From the NCBI RefSeq assembly GCF_003048615.2, contig NZ_CP049263.1, forward strand, positions 434,001-498,000: DNA of 64,000 bases. Reading direction: 5' to 3'. The position numbers and the translations under genes were made by a program. Below are positions 46,619 to 55,476 of the stretch, piece by piece. The stretch comes from Campylobacter concisus (GTDB taxonomy: Bacteria; Campylobacterota; Campylobacteria; Campylobacterales; Campylobacteraceae). Within the stretch, counting starts at the first letter, position 1. Each line of letters opens with the position of its first letter. Under the pieces are notes generated by a model that searched no databases, had not been told where the DNA came from, and saw nothing but the letters and a program-made list of their open reading frames with translations.

Positions 46619-48268
46619 ATGCTAAGCGACATCGAGATAACTCACCAAACGAAACTTGAACACATCAGTAAAGTTGCCGCAAAACTAGGCTTAAACGAAG
46701 ACGAGCTTGAGCTTTACGGCAAATTTAAGGCTAAAATTTCTCCTAGACTTGAGCCATCAAACTCAAAGCTCATCTTAGTCACTGCGACTAATCCAACCCC
46801 ATACGGCGAAGGCAAAACGACTATGTCGATCGGTCTAGCTGACGCACTAAATTCACTTAATAAAAAGGTCTGCCTAGCACTTCGCGAGCCATCTTTGGGA
46901 CCAGTTTTTGGCATAAAGGGTGGAGCAGCAGGTGGTGGCTACTCGCAGCTTGCGCCGATGGAGGATCTAAATTTACACTTCACTGGTGATTTTCACGCGA
47001 TAACATCGGCAAATAACCTGATTTCTGCCATGATAGATAACAGCCTCTATCAAGAGAACCCACTAAAAATAGAGAAAATTTTATGGAAGCGCTGTATGGA
47101 TATGAACGACCGCGCGCTTAGATTTATCACTGTGGGTCAGGGTGGCAGAACGGACGGCGTGCCAAGAGAAGATGGCTTTAACATCACCGCCGCAAGCGAG
47201 ATCATGGCTGTACTTTGTCTAGCAACAAGCTTATCAGATCTAAAAGAGCGCGTGGCAAACATCATGGTCGCTTACGATAGCGATAAAAAGCCTATCTACG
47301 TGCGTGATCTAGGCTGCCAAGACGCTGTTTGCATACTATTAAAAGATGCGATCAAGCCAAATTTATTTCAAACACTAGAGCACACACCTACGCTTGTGCA
47401 TGGCGGTCCATTTGCAAACATCGCACACGGCTGCAACTCAGTTATCGCAACAAAAACAGCTCTAAATTTAGCCGACTACGTCATAACTGAAGCTGGCTTT
47501 GGCTCAGAGCTTGGAGCGGAGAAATTTTTAGATATAAAGTGCAGGGTTGCTGAGATTAAACCAAGCGCTGTGGTACTTGTAAGCACGATCAGATCGCTAA
47601 AATATAACGGTGAAGCAAATAAAGACGAGATCACAAAACCAGATATGAATGCACTTAAAAAAGGTATCGAAAACCTTGGCGGCCACATCGAAAATTTAAA
47701 AGTTAAATTTGGTCAAAACGTAGTTGTGGCGCTTAATAAATTTGGCTTTGACACCGATGAAGAGATAAATTTCGTAAAAGAGTATTGCCGTGAGCTTGGC
47801 GTAGAAGTAGCAGTTTGCGAGAATTTCTTAAAAGGTGGCAAAGGTGCGCTTGAGCTTGCCGAACTAGTTTTAAAAGCGTGCGATAAGCCAAGCAAGATAA
47901 ATTTCACCTACGAGATGAGCGACGATACGAAAACCAAAATAGAAAAGGTCGCTAAGGAAATTTATGGAGCTGGCGAGGTGGTCTTTGAAGAGGCTGCTCT
48001 TAAAAAGCTTGAGATGATAAAAGAGCTAAATTTGAGCCATTTGCCAGTTTGTATCGCAAAAACTCAGTACTCATTTAGCGACGATGCGAAGCTTTTGGGC
48101 AAGGCAAAGGGCTTTACATTTAGCGTAAAAGACCTTGACATTAGAACAGGAGCTGGCTTTATCGTCGCGGTTTGCGGTAAGATCATGCTAATGCCAGGAC
48201 TTCCAAAAGTGCCAGCTGCGGTCAATATGAGGATAGATTCAGACGGCAAGATCGACGGCTTGTCATAA
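46619..48268 (+). CDS. fhs: Formate--tetrahydrofolate ligase
   Basis: ATP-dependent synthesis of 10-formyl-THF from formate, feeding one-carbon metabolism (including Fmt). The P-loop TPYGEGKTTMSIGL is near residue 60, and VGQGGRTDGVPREDGFNITAA is further on. The 549-residue length is close to the usual 550-560. It starts one base after the rimP stop, so it is coupled to the translation-factor operon. A terminator-like hairpin follows. Confidence 0.96.
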   Translation: MLSDIEITHQTKLEHISKVAAKLGLNEDELELYGKFKAKISPRLEPSNSKLILVTATNPTPYGEGKTTMSIGLADALNSLNKKVCLALREPSLGPVFGIKGGAAGGGYSQLAPMEDLNLHFTGDFHAITSANNLISAMIDNSLYQENPLKIEKILWKRCMDMNDRALRFITVGQGGRTDGVPREDGFNITAASEIMAVLCLATSLSDLKERVANIMVAYDSDKKPIYVRDLGCQDAVCILLKDAIKPNLFQTLEHTPTLVHGGPFANIAHGCNSVIATKTALNLADYVITEAGFGSELGAEKFLDIKCRVAEIKPSAVVLVSTIRSLKYNGEANKDEITKPDMNALKKGIENLGGHIENLKVKFGQNVVVALNKFGFDTDEEINFVKEYCRELGVEVAVCENFLKGGKGALELAELVLKACDKPSKINFTYEMSDDTKTKIEKVAKEIYGAGEVVFEEAALKKLEMIKELNLSHLPVCIAKTQYSFSDDAKLLGKAKGFTFSVKDLDIRTGAGFIVAVCGKIMLMPGLPKVPAAVNMRIDSDGKIDGLS

Positions 48269-48277
48269 ATTTATGAA

Positions 48278-48306
48278 AACACACTGGCAAAGGCTGGTGT
48301 GTTTTT
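48278..48306 (+). terminator. Terminator after fhs
   Basis: AACACAC and GTGTGTT pair across a 14-base interior and are followed by four or five T residues. It lies between fhs and ribD. Confidence 0.65.
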
Positions 48307-48318
48307 AAAGAGGCATGG

Positions 48319-49380
48319 ATGAACGACGAATTTTACATGGGTCTTGCTTTAAGCGAGGCTTGGAAATTTCAGATCCTGACCTATCCAAACCCAGCTGTTG
48401 GGTGCCTTATCCTTGATGAAAATGGGCAAATTTTATCTTGCAAGGCTCATGAAAAGGCTGGATATTTACACGCTGAGCCGACAGCGATACTCTTTGCGCT
48501 TTGCAAAAAAAGTGAAAAATTTAAAGATGTTTTTATAAAAGCGTATAATGCTAAATTTAGCTCTAATATAAAAGAGGGCGAATTTGGCCTTTTAGAGCCA
48601 AAATTTACCTATGAATTTATACTAAACAACCACTCAAATTTACTAAAAAATGCAAAAGCCTATGTCACTCTTGAGCCTTGCTCGCATCACGGTAAAACGC
48701 CACCTTGTGCAAATTTGCTAAAAGAGCTTGGCTTTAGCGAGGTGATAATTGGTAGCCACGATGAAAATAAAATAGCAAGTGGCGGCGCTAATTTACTTAA
48801 AAGCGCTGGAGTGAAAGTTAAATTTGGCGTTTTAAAAGAGCGCTGCGATAAGCTGCTTGAGCCATTTTTGGCATATCAAAATGGTGGATTTAGCTTTTTA
48901 AAAATAGCTCTTAGCAAAAATGGCGTGGCAAGTGGTGGCATCATCACAAATGAGCTTAGCCGCACGCATGTGCATAAACTTAGAAGCGTCATAGATACAT
49001 TGGTGATCGGTGGCAACACAGTGCGAATAGACCGACCAAGGCTTGATACCAGACTTATAAAAAATGGCAAAAACCCAGACGTCATAATATACTCAAGAGG
49101 CGATAAATTTGATGAAACATTGCCACTTTTTAGCGTGCCAGATAGAAAAGTCAGTATTCAAAAAGAGCTTGATCTAAAAGGTCTTACGATGTTTGAAGGA
49201 GCTGGCGAGTTTTTAAAACTTGCAAAAGAGGGCAAGCTGGCAAATGTAAAGTGGCTACTTATCTATCAAAGCTCAAATTTCAAAATGGGTGAAAATTTGA
49301 GCTTTGATCTAAATTTAAAACCACTTTTTAGTGGGAATTTCGGAGATGATAGCTACGGCTGGTTTGAAATTTTGGATTAA
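48319..49380 (+). CDS. ribD: Riboflavin biosynthesis deaminase/reductase RibD
   Basis: Bifunctional enzyme of riboflavin synthesis: an N-terminal deaminase and a C-terminal reductase. Zinc-binding motifs are GYLHAEPTAI and LEPCSHHGKTPPC. The reductase part is shorter than in E. coli (353 residues in all), so its second activity is less certain from sequence. An insertion of about 40 residues lies between the two zinc motifs. It is convergent with, and overlaps by 4 bases, the iron-transport-like gene. Confidence 0.88.
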   Translation: MNDEFYMGLALSEAWKFQILTYPNPAVGCLILDENGQILSCKAHEKAGYLHAEPTAILFALCKKSEKFKDVFIKAYNAKFSSNIKEGEFGLLEPKFTYEFILNNHSNLLKNAKAYVTLEPCSHHGKTPPCANLLKELGFSEVIIGSHDENKIASGGANLLKSAGVKVKFGVLKERCDKLLEPFLAYQNGGFSFLKIALSKNGVASGGIITNELSRTHVHKLRSVIDTLVIGGNTVRIDRPRLDTRLIKNGKNPDVIIYSRGDKFDETLPLFSVPDRKVSIQKELDLKGLTMFEGAGEFLKLAKEGKLANVKWLLIYQSSNFKMGENLSFDLNLKPLFSGNFGDDSYGWFEILD

Positions 49381-50240
49381 ATATCTAGTCCAAAATAGTG
49401 TTTTACCAAGAAGCCGATGCCAAAAGATATGATCGCAACGCCAAAAGTTATCACACACATCTCAATCACTCTTGGTAAAAATTTAAGCTCCTTTGCCACG
49501 CTTATATAAAAGTTGTAAGTGATGATGGCAACCAGTGCAAAGAAAAACATCGACAAGACGGCGTAAAGACCGCTTGTAAAGATAAAAAATGGAAGTATCA
49601 AAAATGCCGTTGTTATGATGTATGAACCGCCTGTGTAGAGCGAGTAGGTAAGCGGTTTGATCTCGTCGCTTGGATTTTCTTTTGATTCAAGATATGCTGA
49701 GCCAGCCATAGAAAGTGCAGCTGCCACGCCCATGATAAGGCCTGTTGCGCCAACTGATTTTGTATTTGAAAATGCAAGCGCGATACCGCTAAGTGTGCCT
49801 GTTAGCTCAACTAACGCATCATTCATGCCAAGCACGATACCACCAGCATTTACGAGCTTTGTGTCTTTTAGCATGGAGATTAGACTATTTTCGTGGTTCA
49901 TCTCCTCTTCGTAAATATCACGAGCTTCAGGATATTCATCTACGATGTCAAGATAAAATTTCTCTGCATTTTCTTCGCGTGACTCCATAAATTTCAGAGT
50001 AAAAGATGTGCCAAAAATTTTAACAAGTATCGTATAGAAGATGACTTTGAATAAATTTGCGCTTCTGCTTTCGCCAGTTATCTTTTGACAAAAAGCATAG
50101 TGGCGCCTCTCTTCGGTGATTAATTTGCGAAGTATTTTTTTATTCTCATCGTCTTTTTCGCTAGCTTCAAGAAGTGAGTATATAGCGGCATCGTCTGCTT
50201 CATTTTGTAATTGTTTTAAAGCACGCTTTTTGTCTAACAT
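49377..50240 (-). CDS. Ferritin-like/VIT1 membrane protein (MbfA-type)
   Basis: A 287-residue protein joining a cytoplasmic ferritin-like domain (residues about 1-115, with EERRHYAF and EEEMNHEN carrying candidate di-iron Glu/His ligands) to a five-helix VIT1/CCC1-type membrane domain from about residue 130 (GGIVLGMNDALVELTGTLSG). The architecture is that of bacterial membrane-bound ferritin A, an iron exporter for peroxide tolerance. The function is inferred from architecture. AAGGAAAA precedes the ATG. Confidence 0.85.
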   Translation of the reverse strand: MLDKKRALKQLQNEADDAAIYSLLEASEKDDENKKILRKLITEERRHYAFCQKITGESRSANLFKVIFYTILVKIFGTSFTLKFMESREENAEKFYLDIVDEYPEARDIYEEEMNHENSLISMLKDTKLVNAGGIVLGMNDALVELTGTLSGIALAFSNTKSVGATGLIMGVAAALSMAGSAYLESKENPSDEIKPLTYSLYTGGSYIITTAFLILPFFIFTSGLYAVLSMFFFALVAIITYNFYISVAKELKFLPRVIEMCVITFGVAIISFGIGFLVKHYFGLDI

Positions 50241-50300
50241 AAAATTTTCCTTTTTTACAGCTTAGAAATTTAAGATTTTGATTTAGAAAGAGAGATAAGA

Positions 50301-50386
50301 TGGTGCGATCAGCGAGACTCGAACTCGCACACCTAACGGCACTACCCCCTCAAGATAGCGTGTCTACCAATTCCACCATGATCGCA
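50301..50386 (-). tRNA. tRNA-Leu (anticodon GAG)
   Basis: The minus-strand sequence folds as a class II tRNA. The acceptor stem is TGCGATC with GATCGCA. The anticodon stem/loop is CTATC-TTGAGGG-GGTAG with GAG. A variable arm and the T arm GCGAGTTCGAGTCTCGC follow. CCA is encoded at the 3' end (TGG at 50301-50303 on plus). It decodes CUC/CUU leucine codons. Confidence 0.95.
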
Positions 50387-50398
50387 AAAAAGAACAAA

Positions 50399-50416
50399 AG
50401 CCCCAAAAGAGGGGCT
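50399..50416 (-). terminator. Terminator after atpE
   Basis: AGCCCC and GGGGCT with a 6-base loop stand 17 bases behind the atpE stop, followed on the minus strand by TTTGTTCTTTTTT. It lies just before the tRNA-Leu. Confidence 0.8.
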
Positions 50417-50433
50417 AAATTTAAGCTTTACGC

Positions 50434-50736
50434 TTAGCCAAGCATTGGGTTTGCGTAAAGAACGATAAGTGTAATAACAAGTGCGTAGATAACTTGTGCT
50501 TCGATCATCGCAAGAGCGATAAACATTGTAGTCATAAGTTTGCTACCTACACCTGGGTTTCTAGCTGTTCCGCTGATAGTTGCAGCAGCTGTGTTACCCA
50601 TACCTATAGCACCGCCAAGAGCTGCAAGGCCAAGGCCGATACCGCCAGCGATAACTGAATATGATCTGATCATCTCGCCGTCAGCGCCAAATGCAAATGC
50701 AGCAAGACCAAGAATTAAAAACACGATCTTTTTCAT
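50434..50736 (-). CDS. atpE: ATP synthase F0 subunit c
   Basis: Proteolipid forming the rotating membrane ring, 100 residues. The N-terminus has a signal-like segment (residues 1-17, ending in FAFGAD), then two membrane helices. The proton-binding glutamate is visible in ALAMIEAQVIYALV (helix 2). GGAIGMGNTAAATISGTARNPG is the loop and helix-1 consensus. It is separated by more than 30 kb from the main atp operon, as in C. jejuni. Confidence 0.97.
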   Translation of the reverse strand: MKKIVFLILGLAAFAFGADGEMIRSYSVIAGGIGLGLAALGGAIGMGNTAAATISGTARNPGVGSKLMTTMFIALAMIEAQVIYALVITLIVLYANPMLG

Positions 50737-50942
50737 CGTTGCTCCTTTAAATTTTTAAAGCTCTTTCGGATCTGTCCCCTACTTAAACTTTATGAGCCGT
50801 AATATTACAAAAACAAAACTTTGTTTCAAATAAAAACACTAAAAATTTAAATTGCCTATAAAAAATTCTTGGCTTAGAAAAATGAAAGTTTTTTTATGCT
50901 ATCTTTGAAAGAATTTAATTTATTCTTAATCTTAGGTTTTCA

Positions 50943-52289
50943 ATGATAAACGAGAAATTTTCAAAGATAGGCTTTGTCCTTGCTATGGCTGGTTCTGCTG
51001 TGGGTCTTGGCAATGCCTGGAAATTTCCTACGATGGTGGGAAATAACGGCGGTTCGGCATTTATTATTTTATATTTGCTTCTTACATTTGCTATCGCGTT
51101 TGTGGCGTTTTTGGCCGAGCTTAGCATCGGCAAACTTGGCGAAAGCGACATCGTAAGCTCACTTTACAAGCTTGCTCCAAAAAATAAAAAAGCTTGGTCG
51201 CTCTCTGGCTTTTTCATGATCGGAGCGATACTTATAGCTTCATTTTATATGGTTGTTATTGGCTGGATATTAAAGTATATCTATCTTGGTTTTTCGCCAC
51301 TTTTATCTGACACAAAAGCTGCAGGCGAGCAGTTTAACACGCTTTTATCAAATGATCTAAGCAGTGCCGTGCTATGCTTTAGCTTAGTCTTTTTGATGGT
51401 CTTTTTTGCCGTTTCAAAAGGCGTAAAAAGTGGCATAGAAAAGCTAAATATATGGATGATGCCAAGCCTTTTTGTCTTGCTAGTTTGTATGCTTTTTTAC
51501 GCGCTTAGTATGGGAGATGGCTTTGTGAAGGCGGCTAAATTTTTATTTGTACCAAATTTTAGTGCGATCACGCCAGATGTTATCTTGCAGGCTCTAGGCC
51601 TTGCGTTTTTCTCGCTATCTATGGGCGTTGGTGTCATACCAACATACGCTGCAAATTTACCAGAGCGCACAAATTTAATAAAATCAACTCTCTCTATCAT
51701 CTTTATAAATATCTTAATAGGCATTATGATGGGGCTTGTTGTATTTACCTTTATATTTGCTTATGGGGCTGATAGCACGGCAAGTGGTCCGGGCCTTATC
51801 TTTATCTCGCTTGTCACGCTTTTTGCAAAGCTTGGCATCGTTGGCAACGTCATGGCGGTAGCATTTTTTGTATCGCTCTTGTTTGCTGGCATTACGAGCG
51901 CAGTTTCGATGATCGAGCCTTTTGCTTATTATTTGGTTAGGAAATTTGAAATTTCAAGAAAGATGGCGCTTCTTTACATCGGCGCCTTTGTCTATATCTT
52001 GGGCATCTTTTGCATACTTTCATATTATTCAGACACATCAAGTGCTTTTAGCGTTTGTGGTAAGCCATTTTTTGACGCGCTTGACTTTCTCACATCAAAT
52101 ATCATGATGCCAATAGGTGCTATCGTATTTAGCTTTTTTGTTGGCTATAAGCTTAAAAAAGAGAGTTTGTATCTGCTCTTTGGCGAATTTATGGGAAGAG
52201 CATTTTTTGAAATTTGGTACTTTTTCTTAAGATATGTCGTGCCAGTTGCCATTTGTGCGATAATGATCTACCAGATGGCAGGTAAATAA
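50943..52289 (+). CDS. NSS-family sodium-dependent transporter, copy 1
   Basis: A 448-residue polytopic inner-membrane protein (about 11-12 helices) of the neurotransmitter:sodium symporter/SNF family. It starts FSKIGFVLAMAGSAVGLGNAWKF, the family's first helix motif. These carriers take up amino acids or similar molecules with Na+; the substrate is unknown here. It is the first of three tandem paralogues. Its stop overlaps the next ATG (TAATG). Confidence 0.92.
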   Translation: MINEKFSKIGFVLAMAGSAVGLGNAWKFPTMVGNNGGSAFIILYLLLTFAIAFVAFLAELSIGKLGESDIVSSLYKLAPKNKKAWSLSGFFMIGAILIASFYMVVIGWILKYIYLGFSPLLSDTKAAGEQFNTLLSNDLSSAVLCFSLVFLMVFFAVSKGVKSGIEKLNIWMMPSLFVLLVCMLFYALSMGDGFVKAAKFLFVPNFSAITPDVILQALGLAFFSLSMGVGVIPTYAANLPERTNLIKSTLSIIFINILIGIMMGLVVFTFIFAYGADSTASGPGLIFISLVTLFAKLGIVGNVMAVAFFVSLLFAGITSAVSMIEPFAYYLVRKFEISRKMALLYIGAFVYILGIFCILSYYSDTSSAFSVCGKPFFDALDFLTSNIMMPIGAIVFSFFVGYKLKKESLYLLFGEFMGRAFFEIWYFFLRYVVPVAICAIMIYQMAGK

Positions 52290-53620
52290 TGGCAGAGAGA
52301 TTTAGTAAAATTGGCTTTGTCTTATCGATAATTGGAGCGGCCATCGGCCTTGGTAATGCGTGGAAATTTCCATACATGGTTGGCAGTAACGGCGGTTCAG
52401 CATTTATCCTTATATATCTATTTTTTGCCTTTGCTGTTGGTCTTAGCATATTTTTTGCTGAGATGGCGATGGGTAAAATTTCACGCCTTGATACGGTTGG
52501 AGCGTTTAAAAGCCTAGCTACAAAAGGGGCAAGCTCTTGGAAATTTGCCGGTATTATCATGGTGACTGGGCTATTTATCGCTTCGTTTTACACGCTCATC
52601 ATTGGCTGGGTTTTAAAATACGTCATTTTAAGTCTTAGCGAGCTGCCTAAAGATATGGCAAGCTCAGAGACGCTTTTTGTAAATTTCACTTCAAATGGCA
52701 TAGGTGAGCAAATTTTATACTTTAGCATCGCATTTTTTGCCTACTTTTTCATACTTACAAAGGGTGTAAAAAGCGGCATCGAGCGCATAAATGTCTATCT
52801 TATACCAGCTCTTTTTATCTTGCTTTTGCTTATGCTTGGCTACTCTTTTGGCATGGAGGGCTTTGATAAGGCGGCTAAATTTCTACTAGTACCTGACTTT
52901 TCAAAGATAGATCAAGCAGCTGTTTTAAACGCTCTTGGACTTGCTTTTTTTACGATGTGCGTTGGTATCGGCTGCATCCTTACCTACTCATCAAGTCTAA
53001 GCGATGATACAAATTTATTTACCTCTTCGCTCTACGTCGTCTTTGCAAATATCATAATAAGCGTCATCATCGGCCTTATCGTCTTTACATTTACATTTGA
53101 GTTTGGCTCAGAGCCATCAAAAGGCGCAGGGCTTGCTTTCATCTCGCTACCAACGCTATTTGCTAAGCTTGGTTTGCTTGGAAATTTCTTGGCATTTACA
53201 TTTTTTATATCACTATTTTTTGCTGGTATCACCTCGGTCATCTCGATGGTTGAACCGTTTATATTTTTCTTAAGCAAAAGCCTAAAATTTAGTAGAAACA
53301 AATCGATCTTTATCGTTGCTTGCGTGGTCTATATCTTAGGAATTTTATGCGCATTAAGTGGCACAAGCGAATTTAAAGATGCGCTTACATTTTTTGGTAA
53401 AGGCTTTTTTGACCTGCTTGATTATCTCAGCTCAAACATCATGCTCCCACTTGGTGGCATCTTGTTTGCTATCTTTGTTGGCTACTTTATGAAATTTGAG
53501 CTTTTAAAAGAGCTATTTGTGCCTTATATGGGCAAGGTTGTATTTAAAATTTGGTATTTTTTAATTAGATTTGTGGCTCCACTTTTAGTTCTGGTGGTGT
53601 TAATAAGGGAGATCTCATAA
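52289..53620 (+). CDS. NSS-family sodium-dependent transporter, copy 2
   Basis: A 443-residue paralogue of copies 1 and 3 with IGAAIGLGNAWKFPYMVG at the start and the same helix pattern. GIGCILTYSSSLSDDTNLF corresponds to the helix-6 region. It overlaps copy 1 by one base, and copy 3 starts one base after its stop. This tight spacing shows a single transcript. Confidence 0.92.
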   Translation: MAERFSKIGFVLSIIGAAIGLGNAWKFPYMVGSNGGSAFILIYLFFAFAVGLSIFFAEMAMGKISRLDTVGAFKSLATKGASSWKFAGIIMVTGLFIASFYTLIIGWVLKYVILSLSELPKDMASSETLFVNFTSNGIGEQILYFSIAFFAYFFILTKGVKSGIERINVYLIPALFILLLLMLGYSFGMEGFDKAAKFLLVPDFSKIDQAAVLNALGLAFFTMCVGIGCILTYSSSLSDDTNLFTSSLYVVFANIIISVIIGLIVFTFTFEFGSEPSKGAGLAFISLPTLFAKLGLLGNFLAFTFFISLFFAGITSVISMVEPFIFFLSKSLKFSRNKSIFIVACVVYILGILCALSGTSEFKDALTFFGKGFFDLLDYLSSNIMLPLGGILFAIFVGYFMKFELLKELFVPYMGKVVFKIWYFLIRFVAPLLVLVVLIREIS

Positions 53621-53621
53621 T

Positions 53622-54974
53622 ATGGCAAAAGAACAATTTTCTAAAATAGGCTATGTCCTAGCAGTCGCTGGATCGGCTGTCGGACTTGGCAATGCATGGA
53701 AATTTCCATACATGGTTGGTGAAAACGGCGGTTCGGCGTTTATTATCCTATATCTTTTGATAACTTTTCTAGTCGGCGTGCCTATTTTTATGGCAGAGCT
53801 TAGTATCGGCAAGCTTAGCGAGAGTGACAGTGTAAATGCTTTTAGAAAGCTAGCAGCTAAAAATAAAAATTTATGGCAGCTGGTTGGAATTTTAGCCATG
53901 GTGACAGCAGCCATCATCTCATCATACTATATCGTGATCATAGGCTGGGTCTTTAAATATTTCACGCTCTCATTTACTGGCCTCCCAAGCGATATAGATA
54001 GCTCAAAGGCGATATTTAACGAGCTGCTCACGCATGGCCTTGGCGAGCAGACACTTTACTTTGTTATAGCATTTGCAGCTTGCTTTTTCATCCTATCAAA
54101 AGGCGTAAAAAGTGGTATAGAGAAGCTAAATGTTTGGATGATGCCAAGCCTATTTATCATGGTTTTGATCATGCTTTTTTACTCTATGACGATGGATGGC
54201 TTTTCTAAATCAGCCGAGTTCTTACTCATCCCTGACTTTAGTAAAATTTCGTTTAACTCACTCTTGCTAGCTCTTGGACTTGCATTTTGGACGCTATCTC
54301 TTGGTATGGCAGCGATCATTACTTATTCAGCTAGCCTAAGCGACGATACAAATTTGGCCACTTCAACGCTTAGTATCGTTTTTATAAACATCGCGCTTGC
54401 TATTATGATAGGTCTTGTTATTTTTACCTTTATATTTGAATTTGGAGCTACTCCGTCTCAAGGTCCAGGACTTGTCTTTATCTCGCTACCAACGCTCTTT
54501 GCTAAGCTTGGTGTGATAGGTCAAATTTTAGCGGTGGCGTTTTTTGCTGCACTTATCTTTGCTGGTATCACTTCAGCGATCTCTATCGTTGAGCCATTTG
54601 TATTTTTCTTGATCAGAGAGTATGGCATGAGCAGGAAAAAAGCGCTTTGCATAGTTTGTGCTGGGATTTTTATATTAGGATTTTTATGTCTTTTATCAAA
54701 TATAGAAAATGTTGGCGATAAATTTATGATATTTGGTAAAAATTTCTTTGACTTCCTAGACTTTACCGCTTCAAATATCTTGCTACCAATTAGCGGTATC
54801 GGCGGGGCGATATTTGTAGGATATTTTATGAAAAAAGATGCTTTATATGTGCTATTTAGCCCATATATGAGTGATTTTGTATTTAATGCTTGGTATTTTT
54901 TACTAAGATATGTAGCGCCAGTTTGCGTGCTCATCATAATGATAAATGAACTATTAAAGGTTTTTAATGGATAA
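53622..54974 (+). CDS. NSS-family sodium-dependent transporter, copy 3
   Basis: A 450-residue paralogue starting FSKIGYVLAVAGSAVGLGNAW. GMAAIITYSASLSDDTNLA again marks the helix-6 region. It overlaps the TRAP small-subunit gene by 8 bases, extending the same operon. Three copies in a row suggest either different substrates or redundant dosage. Confidence 0.92.
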   Translation: MAKEQFSKIGYVLAVAGSAVGLGNAWKFPYMVGENGGSAFIILYLLITFLVGVPIFMAELSIGKLSESDSVNAFRKLAAKNKNLWQLVGILAMVTAAIISSYYIVIIGWVFKYFTLSFTGLPSDIDSSKAIFNELLTHGLGEQTLYFVIAFAACFFILSKGVKSGIEKLNVWMMPSLFIMVLIMLFYSMTMDGFSKSAEFLLIPDFSKISFNSLLLALGLAFWTLSLGMAAIITYSASLSDDTNLATSTLSIVFINIALAIMIGLVIFTFIFEFGATPSQGPGLVFISLPTLFAKLGVIGQILAVAFFAALIFAGITSAISIVEPFVFFLIREYGMSRKKALCIVCAGIFILGFLCLLSNIENVGDKFMIFGKNFFDFLDFTASNILLPISGIGGAIFVGYFMKKDALYVLFSPYMSDFVFNAWYFLLRYVAPVCVLIIMINELLKVFNG

Positions 54975-55476
54975 GATTGAGAGATTTTTTGACAAGGCTG
55001 GCGATATAGTCGGCTATATTTGTATGTTTATTATGGCTTTGATGATAATAGACGTATTTTTTAACGTTGTGGCAAGATACTTTTTCTCTTACGGCAACGT
55101 TGCATTTCAGGAGCTTGAGTGGCATTTTTTTGCTGTGATATTTCTACTTGGCATGAGCTATGCCCTAAAAGAGGACGCACACGTCAGAGTTGATATCTTT
55201 TATGCTAAATTTTCGCCAAAAAACAAAGCACTTGTAAATATGCTTGGCACTGTATTTTTTGTCATACCATTTGCGCTTTTGGTTTCAAATTTATCATTTG
55301 GATTTGTAGGAGATGCTTATAGCTCCGCAGAAGCTAGTGCTGATCCAGGTGGTCTTACTCACAGATGGATCATAAAAGCGATGATCCCTTTTTCATTTTA
55401 TGTGCTTGTGTTTTTTGCGATCGGCTTTTTTATAAGAAATTTCAATCTTTACAAAAAAGCTAAAAAGGGGGAATAA
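54967..55476 (+). CDS. TRAP transporter small membrane subunit (DctQ)
   Basis: A 169-residue protein with four membrane helices. Residues EWHFFAVIFLLGMSYALKEDA are the DctQ signature, and a VRVDIFY segment follows. It overlaps both neighbours (8 bases with NSS copy 3, one base with dctM). TRAP systems use a periplasmic binding protein (DctP) for organic acid uptake; none is encoded next to it. Confidence 0.9.
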   Translation: MDKIERFFDKAGDIVGYICMFIMALMIIDVFFNVVARYFFSYGNVAFQELEWHFFAVIFLLGMSYALKEDAHVRVDIFYAKFSPKNKALVNMLGTVFFVIPFALLVSNLSFGFVGDAYSSAEASADPGGLTHRWIIKAMIPFSFYVLVFFAIGFFIRNFNLYKKAKKGE

